Below, piece after piece: positions 44,245-52,150 of a stretch of 64,000 nucleotides of DNA; position 1 is the stretch's first letter, and each line of letters opens with the position of its first letter. Position numbers and translations under genes: made by a program. The notes beneath the pieces were generated by a model, which did no database searches, was not told the origin of the DNA, and was given only the letters and a program-made list of their open reading frames with translations. Source of the stretch: Methylobacter sp. (lineage in GTDB: Bacteria; Pseudomonadota; Gammaproteobacteria; Methylococcales; Methylomonadaceae); the NCBI GenBank assembly GCA_004299305.1, contig SCPZ01000079.1, forward strand, positions 1 to 64,000, given 5' to 3'.

Positions 44245-45750
44245 ATGCGTTATTCAAACAGTCAATATTGGGATTTTTGCGCCCCAATAGCCGGTATTTT
44301 ACTCACCTTATCTTTTGCCCCTTTCGATTATTCCTATTCGGCCCTGATTGCGTTGGTATTTTTGTTTGCCTGCTGGCAGAACGTATCAGCCAAACGCGCA
44401 GCCTTGCGCGGCTATTTATTCGGCTTGGGCGCGTTCGGTTCGGGCGTGTCCTGGGTCTACATCAGTATGCACGATTTTGGCGGAGCCGGTGTGCCGGGTT
44501 CGACTATTCTGACCGGCTTGTTCTGTGCTTTTTGGGCATTGTTTCCGGCTTTGGCGGGCTATCTTTCGCTGAAAATGGTCTCGATAAACAAGGGGAGGGC
44601 GCAGCTCCTGTTGTTCCCTGTCATCTGGATACTCGTTGAATATTTCCGAGGCTATTGGATACTAAACGGTTTTCCCTGGTTGCATATCGGATTCTCCCAA
44701 TTGGAAACGCCTTTGTCCGGGTACATAGCGATATTCGGCGTTTACGGTACCGGTTTTATCGCGGCGTTAACGGCTTCAGTCATTGGAGAAATTGTTCGGA
44801 GCGACAAAAAACGCTTATTAATCACTGCGCTTATTATTCTATGGGGAACGGGCGCGTTGCTGAGAAATCAGACATGGACGCATGAAATCGGGCGGCCCAT
44901 TCGCGTGTCGATGATTCAAGGCAATATCGCACAGGATCAAAAATGGCGGCCGGAAAATAAAATCAACACCTTGTTAAAATATAAAAAGATGACCGAAGAA
45001 CATTGGGATGCCAATATCATTATCTGGCCGGAAACGGCGATTCCCGCCTATCTGGATCAAGTCAAAGACGCTTTTTTAACGCCCTTGGCTAACGATGCCA
45101 AGCTGCACAATACCGACTTAATCATCAGCGTCCCGGTGCAGGAACGCGACCCGAATAAAAATTTCAATGCGGTGATAACCCTGGGCAAGGAACAAGGCAT
45201 GTATCGTAAAAGCCATTTATTGCCTTTTGGCGAATACCTGCCGCTGCAACCCTTATCGGGTTTTGTGCTGAACCTGCTCAATATAAGACTGGGGAATTTT
45301 ACGCCGGGAGCTGTAGACCAGCCCTTGATGAAAGCGGGCGGCTATCCGTTCATAACCCTGGTCTGTTATGAAGACGCATTCGGCGATTTGAGTATTCAAG
45401 GCTTAGCGGACGCGGCTTTTTTGGTTAATGTGACCAACGACGGCTGGTTCGGCAACTCAATAGAGCCGCATCAGCATATGCAAATGGCGAGAATGCGGGC
45501 GATAGAAACCGGGCGATTTTTGTTGCGGTCGACAAATACCGGTATAACGGCGATTGTTTCGCCAAAGGGCGAAATCACCGGCGAAGCCCCGTTGTTTGAA
45601 GAAACAGCGCTGACCGGAACAATAACCCCGATGGGCGGCATGACGCCTTATGCGATATGGGGCGACAAACCGGTTATTTTGGGGATGGTTGTTTTGTTGC
45701 TGGGTTTGATGGGGTATGGCAGGTTTTTTAAAATTAAAAGGTTAGCGTAG
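44245..45750 (+). CDS. lnt: Apolipoprotein N-acyltransferase
   Basis: A 501-residue inner-membrane enzyme that adds the third acyl chain to lipoproteins in the periplasm. Six or more N-terminal transmembrane helices are followed by a nitrilase-type domain with the catalytic triad: Glu in IIWPETAIPAY, Lys in YRKSHLLPFGEYLPL and Cys in TLVCYEDAFGD. VNVTNDGWFGNS is also characteristic. The start at 44245 follows aagaaagaaaac; a start 51 bases upstream has no ribosome site. Lnt activity would be used by the lipoprotein at 19938 among others. Confidence 0.93.
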   Translation: MRYSNSQYWDFCAPIAGILLTLSFAPFDYSYSALIALVFLFACWQNVSAKRAALRGYLFGLGAFGSGVSWVYISMHDFGGAGVPGSTILTGLFCAFWALFPALAGYLSLKMVSINKGRAQLLLFPVIWILVEYFRGYWILNGFPWLHIGFSQLETPLSGYIAIFGVYGTGFIAALTASVIGEIVRSDKKRLLITALIILWGTGALLRNQTWTHEIGRPIRVSMIQGNIAQDQKWRPENKINTLLKYKKMTEEHWDANIIIWPETAIPAYLDQVKDAFLTPLANDAKLHNTDLIISVPVQERDPNKNFNAVITLGKEQGMYRKSHLLPFGEYLPLQPLSGFVLNLLNIRLGNFTPGAVDQPLMKAGGYPFITLVCYEDAFGDLSIQGLADAAFLVNVTNDGWFGNSIEPHQHMQMARMRAIETGRFLLRSTNTGITAIVSPKGEITGEAPLFEETALTGTITPMGGMTPYAIWGDKPVILGMVVLLLGLMGYGRFFKIKRLA

Positions 45751-45940
45751 GCGCTTCACTTAATTGTAGAGATTCAGATGTGGTTGGTTATTTTCTAAAA
45801 CTCAGTTCCAATAAAATTGGAATCTGGCTAAAGTTGACCCATTGAAGTCAACAGACCTAGATCTAGGAATGACTATTTCCAGCAGTAAAGCGGATTTTTG
45901 ATTGCATGCATAGGTGACCTGATCGTGAGCCTATCACCTG

Positions 45941-46615
45941 CTATCCTAGTAAAGTCTCCTCAATGCGCGCTGAAAGCGGGTCAACAATATTGAAGCAAAG
46001 CGGGACTTCCATCTCTTGATGAACAAGATGCCCAGCCGCAGCTATGTCAACAGGACGTACCCGAGTTGTTTGTCCAATTCTAGCCCGTTGCGCCTCAATA
46101 TGCTCCGGCGACATCGAAGCAGAGATCAGCACAAGGATTCTTTCCGCCCATTCAGCATCTCCGGTTCGAGGCTGCCAAGTTTCAACATCTATAAATGGAA
46201 TGCCAAGTTCGTTGAATAACTCCACAATGAATGTAGCGCAGGTGAGTCCTTGACCTGGCTCGTTACCGATCCAAACGTTGTCCTTGAATACTACTCCACC
46301 AGGGTGGGCAACCGAATAAGGAATTTTGCCTTCATTCTCGTCAAGCCATGCATCAATCTTTGCTGCCAATATCCGCTGATCTTCTAGATTGAGATCAGGA
46401 GCGATCCAAAAAAAACGACTATCTGAAGGTCGGACTTCAACTCGCCGTGTGCGCAAATGGCCTTGAAGATCACCAATCATCAGACGGTTGTCGAACCGGT
46501 ACAACGCAGCTGCATGGAACTGCATGGTGGACGGATCTGATATTTGAACCATAAGCCCGAAGCGCATTGATTCATCAGGCCACGACTCTGGAATAAGTGG
46601 TTTTAAGCGTATCAA
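45941..46615 (-). CDS. Hypothetical protein, possible papain-like fold
   Basis: A 224-residue protein that I do not recognise as a named family. EPGQGLTCATFIVELFNELGIP (Cys followed by a hydrophobic helix) resembles the active-site Cys helix of permuted papain/NlpC-P60-like proteins, and VAHPGGVVF or AAAGHLVH could supply the His. This is pattern reading, not proof. The TTG start at 46615 lies one base after the stop of the preceding gene, so translation is probably coupled. It is last in a three-gene minus-strand module with the genes at 46617 and 47167. Confidence 0.6.
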   Translation of the reverse strand: MIRLKPLIPESWPDESMRFGLMVQISDPSTMQFHAAALYRFDNRLMIGDLQGHLRTRRVEVRPSDSRFFWIAPDLNLEDQRILAAKIDAWLDENEGKIPYSVAHPGGVVFKDNVWIGNEPGQGLTCATFIVELFNELGIPFIDVETWQPRTGDAEWAERILVLISASMSPEHIEAQRARIGQTTRVRPVDIAAAGHLVHQEMEVPLCFNIVDPLSARIEETLLG

Positions 46616-46616
46616 T

Positions 46617-47174
46617 TTACGAATAGCTCTTCAATCCACGTAGCAAGAAGCGCGGATCTCGCCCGCGCTTTTGGAGGAGTTGTTCAGTTTGAACGATCAA
46701 GGAATTCCAGCACGAAATTTGTGAGCGGATCGAAAATGTGTTCCGAAGTAGCGCAACCAAGACAATATCAGGAAGTCTTCCAAGATTGAAACTCGCTAGG
46801 TCGTCTGATAGCTTAGAAAACTCTTTTTTTGCCTTGAGTCGCATTGTCACCAGAGAAATCTCCTTGAGTGCCGCGTCTTCGTTTCCTTCGATGGTGAGTT
46901 GCAACACACTTGTAACCCACTCAGACAAAACAGCAGGCTTAGGTAGCGTAATTTTTATTGATACAGGACCAAGTTTTGTCGGAAACTTTACTTCAACTTG
47001 ACCAAACGTGGAATGTGTTGCCCGTTGATATATATTCTCGCCAGAAGAATTCGCAAGAAGATGAATCAAATTTTCCGCATATGAAATAATATCATTGCTC
47101 GAAGCATATACATTATGAGCCCCATATACATAAGGTAAATCCTTTTGCTTGAGAACTAAAGTAGTGTTATTCAT
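46617..47174 (-). CDS. Hypothetical protein in TIGR04255-containing module
   Basis: A 185-residue protein of unknown function. The sequence is predicted to be soluble, with beta-rich N-terminal half (TFGQVEVKFPTKLGPVSIKI) and a helical C-terminal half (GRLPDIVLVALLRNTFSI). It overlaps the TIGR04255-family gene by eight bases at its start and touches the next gene at its stop, so the three are translationally coupled. The lower GC content of this module compared with neighbouring genes suggests horizontal origin. Confidence 0.6.
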   Translation of the reverse strand: MNNTTLVLKQKDLPYVYGAHNVYASSNDIISYAENLIHLLANSSGENIYQRATHSTFGQVEVKFPTKLGPVSIKITLPKPAVLSEWVTSVLQLTIEGNEDAALKEISLVTMRLKAKKEFSKLSDDLASFNLGRLPDIVLVALLRNTFSIRSQISCWNSLIVQTEQLLQKRGRDPRFLLRGLKSYS

Positions 47175-47919
47175 ATATAGGCTCCAGTTCCTGTAATCCA
47201 GTGTTGCTTAGCAAGTCGAAGAAAAAAGTCTTGTTGGATGTGTGAATCGCCTCAAGCAAAGCTGGTAGTTTCGTTAAAAAATCGTCGAGTGCAAAGCTCT
47301 CTATCCGAAGCGTGTCAACATCAACCAGTACGCCATCCATAGTTACTCCATCAGGCTGTGTCGCAGTAGTTGGAGACATAATAGTAACAGCGTGTAGAAA
47401 AGGAAGCTCAACTATCTCTGTCCTGAGATGCGTCGTTTGATTTGATAATTTTCGGCTCGCGATTTCAATGTTTAAGTTGAATCGAGAAAGGGGGTCTGTA
47501 TCTCCCTGAATTTCTATGAAGTCAACATACTTCAGGGAGTGCTGATCTACGCCATTTACGGACGGCACATCCTTAAGTACTTTAAAGACTGTCTGAATCA
47601 TTTCGCTAAAGACCGACCAGCCTGCATAGGGCATTTGACAACCTACTCCCATCCATTTGGACCCTATTAGAACCGTGAATTGCTCATCGACCACGATACG
47701 CATTAGTGGCGCATTCTTGAGATTCGGGTCGTTATCACGCACTATTTGCGGTAGCTGCGCCATTGGTAATGTTTCAAACTTTGTCTGCTTACCCACAAGC
47801 TTTTGCAAAAGCAAACCTGGCAACAAGGCTTCTGCCGGAGTATCGCTATCAAAACTTACGCCGCAAACCACGTCTATTAGCGGCTCCTTTCCAAGCTTCG
47901 TCGGTAGTTTAGTGATCAT
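47167..47919 (-). CDS. TIGR04255 family protein
   Basis: A 250-residue protein that fits the TIGR04255 pattern: an N-terminal LPTKLGKEPLIDVVCGVSFD strand, TLRIESFALDDFLTKLPALLEAIH near the C-terminus, and a phenylalanine-rich ending. Members are sporadically distributed across bacteria in accessory regions and have no established function. It is the first gene of the coupled three-gene module. Co-occurrence with a possible peptidase gene resembles small defence or stress modules, but nothing here proves that. Confidence 0.65.
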   Translation of the reverse strand: MITKLPTKLGKEPLIDVVCGVSFDSDTPAEALLPGLLLQKLVGKQTKFETLPMAQLPQIVRDNDPNLKNAPLMRIVVDEQFTVLIGSKWMGVGCQMPYAGWSVFSEMIQTVFKVLKDVPSVNGVDQHSLKYVDFIEIQGDTDPLSRFNLNIEIASRKLSNQTTHLRTEIVELPFLHAVTIMSPTTATQPDGVTMDGVLVDVDTLRIESFALDDFLTKLPALLEAIHTSNKTFFFDLLSNTGLQELEPIYE

Positions 47920-48086
47920 ATAGCCCCAAAATATCCATAAATAGTGTCGTACTGAAAATCATTATAGGGTAAGTCTTCATTTGAAGACAGCCCTCATAAC
48001 TTACCTTGGCAGGGTAATCGCATTTGACTTTTTAAATTATTGAACAATCAATTTAGATACATTTAAAAGCCAATTTATTTAGGTCC

Positions 48087-48230
48087 TGAAGTTTCCCAGT
48101 TTTTGAGTCCGCACCCTATAAAGGAAAACGTATTAAATTGGGTTTTGCCATAAACTGAGCAAATTCTACGTTAAATACCTACACCGCATAGGCAACGGGA
48201 TTAGGCGTTTTAAAAACTGGGAAACTTCAG
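48087..48230. mobile_element. MITE-like element with perfect 19-base terminal inverted repeats
   Basis: CTGAAGTTTCCCAGTTTTT at 48087-48105 and AAAAACTGGGAAACTTCAG at 48212-48230 are perfect inverted repeats enclosing 106 bases without a reading frame. The flanking eight bases, TTTAGGTC on the left and TTGAGGTC on the right, differ at one position and look like a target-site duplication. The wider gap 47920-48585 has no gene; 48231-48509 shows nothing I can name. Confidence 0.7.
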
Positions 48231-48509
48231 TTGAGGTCTTTTTATGATCTTATGTTATTTTCTTAAAGGATTAAAATTTATATGTGTTTACCTTGGTTAT
48301 CTGTGGCTGGAGTAACCCGAAACGAATCCACCATGCCTCGAAATGAGCTGCTTTCGTGTGCATTCTAGTTACCACCATCTTAAACGACCGCTATTAGCCT
48401 TATCGGCCATTTATGAGTCCGCTTCTGGTTGAAAACAGCCAGTGAATCTGATTTTTAAAGCCGTCAGATCGCGTTTAAGGTTGTAATAGACGACACGATT
48501 GGCTTCGGC

Positions 48510-48574
48510 TTTTTTAAAAATCCGCGTAAATCCGTCCAATCCGTGTCGCCTACTTTTGGCATTCGTGTTCTATT
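48510..48574. repeat. Family B dispersed repeat (partial copy)
   Basis: Reads tttttaaaaatccgcgtaa, then atccgtccaatccgtgtcgcc, then tacttttggcattcgtgtt. The right part is the inverse of 42492-42519, and the left part matches segments of 42492-42612 and 58194-58302. Confidence 0.65.
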
Positions 48575-48585
48575 TCTAAACTAAA

Positions 48586-51267
48586 TCACAACCTCAAATC
48601 CTTAACAACCCGCACGGCTTCTTGGTCACCGGCGATGGTTTCAATACTGAAGCCAAGCTTGGTCACCAACGATAACATCGGCTGGTTAACAGCCAACACT
48701 TCGCCCTCAAAGAACGACATGCCTTTGGCTTTGGCGGTTTGCAACAAGGTTTTCAGCAGCCGGGTGCCTATGCCCATATGCTGGCAATCGTCTGCAACCA
48801 CCAATGCAAACTCTACGGAATGACCATCGGGGTTTACCATATAGCGTCCCACACCTAATTCATTCGCCATGCTTTTATCGTCGGTTACCGCAACAAAGGC
48901 CATTTCACGGTCGTAATCGATTTGGGTAAAACGCACCACCATTTCCGGCGTTAATTCCTGCAAAGATTGCATGAAACGGAAATACTTAGTGTGCTCGGAT
49001 AAGCGATGGACAAAATCTTTTTCCATGCTGGCATCTTCAGGACGAATAGGCCTGATCGTAACATTGACGCCAGTGGTTAATTGATGATGCTCGATTAACT
49101 GATGGGGATAAGGATGAATCGCCATGTGCGCATACGGGCTAAGCTGATGCGAGGTTTCCGCTTTAATGCGGGCGTCAACCGCCATGACGCCGTGTTCGTC
49201 GACGATCAACGGATTAATATCCAGCTCTAAAATCTCCGGCAGCTCGCTGACCATCGCTGAGACATTAAGCAATACGTCCACCAGGGCTTTTTTGTTGGCG
49301 AGCGGTAATTGACGGAACGCCTCCAAATATCTGGCCGCCTTGGTTTTGGCAATCATTTGCTCAACCATATAGGCATTGAGCGGCGGCAAGGCGACGGCGC
49401 TGTCCTGCAAGATTTCCACCATTGTGCCGCCCAAGCCAACGCTGATCGCAGGGCCGAATACAGGGTCCCTGACCACGCCTATCATCAGCTCGCGACCGCT
49501 GTCGGAATGGTACATAGGCTCAACCGTCATGCCGACTTCAGTAATTTCGGGATATTTTTGCTTAATCGCCGCTTCCATTTCCAGGAAATTGCGCGAAATA
49601 TCCTGAACGCTGTTGATGTTAAGCCGCACACCGCCAATATCGGATTTATGGCTGAATTCAGACATATTGATTTTTAATACCACCGGAAAGCGCATCGTTT
49701 CAGCGGCAATCATCGCGTCTTTGGCGCTGGAAACCTTGATAGTCTGGGTGATCGGAATATGGAATGCGGCCAGGATGGCTTTGGACTCCTGCGCGGTTAA
49801 AACTTGGCGGCCTTCCGAAAGCACCCGTTCGATAATCAAGCGAGCGCCTGCAACATCCGGTCTTGCCAGCTCATCACTAGGGGATGGGATCTGTTTTAGC
49901 AGGATCTGGTTCTGGGTATAGCTGGCCAGGAATGAAAACGCATCGACAGCAATTTCCGGCGTACTAAAATGGGCTACCTGGCTGTTGTCAAAAAGATCGC
50001 GGCCTTCCTGAACGCGTGCGCCGCCGGTCCATGATGCCAACACCGGCTTTTTGCTGGTTTTAGCGCCTTCAATAATGCATTCGGCTACTTGCGTTGGATT
50101 GGTCATCGCCTGAGGCGTCAAAATGACCAGGATGCCGTCGATATTTTTATCTTTAAGGCAGATTTCCAACGCTTTCTGGTAACGTTCGGAGGTTGCATCT
50201 CCCAGAATGTCGACCGGGTTGGCATGGGACCAATGCACCGGCAAAACCTCATTCAGCGCGGTTATGCTGGTGGGAGTCAGTTCCGCCATTTGTATGCCAA
50301 CATCTTCGGCGCGGTCGGTACTCATTACGCCGGGACCGCCGGCATTGGTAATAATCGCTAAGCGGTTTTTTTTGACCACATAATTGTTGGCCAAAACGCG
50401 GGCCGCAGAAAACAGTTCATTGATGTTATAAACCCTGACCACGCCGGCTCTTGCAATCGCGGCATCGAACACATTGTCGCCGCCGACCATCGCGCCGGTA
50501 TGCGACATAGCCGCTTTGCAGCCTGCTTCATGACGGCCTGATTTAATCAGGATTACCGGTTTTAAACGAGCCGCCGCTTTAAGGCCGCTTAAAAAACGAC
50601 GGGCATCACGTATGCCTTCAACGTACATCAAAATGCCGGTGGTTTTGCTGTCGGTTGCCAGGTAATCCAGCACTTCGCCAAAATCAATATCCGCCGCGCC
50701 GCCCATTGACACTACGGTCGAAAAGCCGATGTCTTGGGCTTTGGCCCAATCCAAAATCGCCGTACACACCGCGCCCGATTGAGACAGCAACGCCAGATTG
50801 CCGTCTTTAACCATGCCGTCGCCGAAGGTTGCATTGAGGTGTCCGCTGGGACGAATCACGCCCAGGCAGTTCGGGCCGATGATGCGAATGCTGTAGCGAT
50901 GGGCGATGTCCAAAACCTCCTGTTGCAGCCGTTTGCCTTCCGCACCCAGTTCGCCGAATCCGGCGCTGATAATGATGATGGAGGTGACGCCTTTTTCGCC
51001 GCATTGATGCACAATGCCGGGAACGCTGGGCGCTGGGGTCGCAATGACCACCAGGTCGAGATCTTCGGGAACGGCATTCAGGTCGGGATAGGCTTTTAAG
51101 CCTAATAAGGTTTCGCGTTTGTTGTTGACCGGATAAAGTCCGCCTTTGAAGCCCGCCTCCTGCATGTTAAGCAGCAGCCGATAGCCTACGCTTTCCTCGC
51201 GTTCGGATGCGCCGACGATAGCAACGGATTTGGGAGTGAAGAAACGGTTCAGATAATGAGGGCCCAT
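48586..51267 (-). CDS. Pat-like protein acetyltransferase (NDP-forming acyl-CoA synthetase/GNAT fusion)
   Basis: An 893-residue protein like E. coli PatZ (YfiQ/Pka). Order: CoA-binding Rossmann domain (SVAIVGASEREESVGY at the start), two succinyl-CoA-ligase-like domains (IIGPNCLGVIRPSG; LIKSGRHEAG; HWSHANPVDILGDAT), an ATP-grasp domain (about 480-700) and a C-terminal GNAT domain (about 720-893, with DDCQHMGIGTRLLKTLLQTA as the acetyl-CoA loop). Such proteins acetylate and silence acetyl-CoA synthetase and other enzymes. A conserved His that would mark true ligase activity is not evident at the usual site, fitting a regulatory role. Monocistronic. Confidence 0.9.
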   Translation of the reverse strand: MGPHYLNRFFTPKSVAIVGASEREESVGYRLLLNMQEAGFKGGLYPVNNKRETLLGLKAYPDLNAVPEDLDLVVIATPAPSVPGIVHQCGEKGVTSIIIISAGFGELGAEGKRLQQEVLDIAHRYSIRIIGPNCLGVIRPSGHLNATFGDGMVKDGNLALLSQSGAVCTAILDWAKAQDIGFSTVVSMGGAADIDFGEVLDYLATDSKTTGILMYVEGIRDARRFLSGLKAAARLKPVILIKSGRHEAGCKAAMSHTGAMVGGDNVFDAAIARAGVVRVYNINELFSAARVLANNYVVKKNRLAIITNAGGPGVMSTDRAEDVGIQMAELTPTSITALNEVLPVHWSHANPVDILGDATSERYQKALEICLKDKNIDGILVILTPQAMTNPTQVAECIIEGAKTSKKPVLASWTGGARVQEGRDLFDNSQVAHFSTPEIAVDAFSFLASYTQNQILLKQIPSPSDELARPDVAGARLIIERVLSEGRQVLTAQESKAILAAFHIPITQTIKVSSAKDAMIAAETMRFPVVLKINMSEFSHKSDIGGVRLNINSVQDISRNFLEMEAAIKQKYPEITEVGMTVEPMYHSDSGRELMIGVVRDPVFGPAISVGLGGTMVEILQDSAVALPPLNAYMVEQMIAKTKAARYLEAFRQLPLANKKALVDVLLNVSAMVSELPEILELDINPLIVDEHGVMAVDARIKAETSHQLSPYAHMAIHPYPHQLIEHHQLTTGVNVTIRPIRPEDASMEKDFVHRLSEHTKYFRFMQSLQELTPEMVVRFTQIDYDREMAFVAVTDDKSMANELGVGRYMVNPDGHSVEFALVVADDCQHMGIGTRLLKTLLQTAKAKGMSFFEGEVLAVNQPMLSLVTKLGFSIETIAGDQEAVRVVKDLRL

Positions 51268-51415
51268 TGTTACTCCAGAAATGGATGAAAGAAAATGTGT
51301 TTATAACATAAAATTCTAGCATCGGTGGCCACTTGCCTTGATTAAATTTTAGTGACAGAACCATAAGCGGCGCTAAATTGCTACACTAGCCTATTTTGAA
51401 TAGAGGGGAAGTATT

Positions 51416-51976
51416 TTGAAACGATTGATGACTCAGCCAAGGGCGTGTTGCGCGCGCCTTTTGATCGGCATATTTTTCAGCCTAATGCTTGATCAATCGG
51501 TATTCGCCCATGCCGGAGTCGATCACAGCAACAGTTGTTTTTTAACCGTGGGCGATACCCGATTGCGCATAAGCGGCTACCAGTTTCAACCGGAGCTGGA
51601 AGGCAAGCACTTTTGCCACTTTTTTCCTGAACTGGGGCAAATAGTGTTGGCGGTGGAGCCCATGACAGAGGGCCAGGAAAAGACCTTGGTCACACTGGAG
51701 TTGGCCGAGTTGACTTCGTTGCTAAATCCCGCCCAGGCATTTACAGTGATTAAACAGCAGCCGGAGCAATTGATCGATACAGGCCTTGCGTCCATCTCCC
51801 AAACCATCCCTCAGCGCGGTATCTACAGACTTAATATCATCTTGCAGAATAGTTCGGGCAATCGGCAGCAACAGCGCTTTATGTTTTTGGTGGGCGTTCC
51901 GGTGACGAAAATACTGGTGATTATTGCCGGGCTATTGTTGCTGGTGATTGGGTTTGTTGGGGTAAAAATAGGGTAG
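51416..51976 (+). CDS. Secreted or membrane-anchored protein of unknown function
   Basis: A 186-residue protein with a TTG start set by TAGAGGGGAAG at 51401-51411. It has an N-terminal signal peptide (LLIGIFFSLMLDQSVFA) and a C-terminal transmembrane helix (ILVIIAGLLLLVIGFVGVKIG). After the signal comes HAGVDHSNSCFLTVGDTRLRI, then LEGKHFCHFFPELGQIVLAV; the paired His and Cys residues could bind a metal or form a disulfide in the periplasm. I do not recognise the family. It stands alone between the Pat-like gene and the glycan operon. Confidence 0.65.
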   Translation: MKRLMTQPRACCARLLIGIFFSLMLDQSVFAHAGVDHSNSCFLTVGDTRLRISGYQFQPELEGKHFCHFFPELGQIVLAVEPMTEGQEKTLVTLELAELTSLLNPAQAFTVIKQQPEQLIDTGLASISQTIPQRGIYRLNIILQNSSGNRQQQRFMFLVGVPVTKILVIIAGLLLLVIGFVGVKIG

Positions 51977-52150
51977 GACGAGTTGATTCAAAGCGGTTTT
52001 AAGAAGCGCATACTTGCTAAGTTGGCAGCACCGTAAGACTTGGAAGTAACTGTAAGCGATAGCTTACATAAAAATGTGCGCGTATAGTGGGCCTTAAAAC
52101 CTCTAAATATTTGCAACAGAATCTATAGAAAGATTCGATTTCCACACAAA

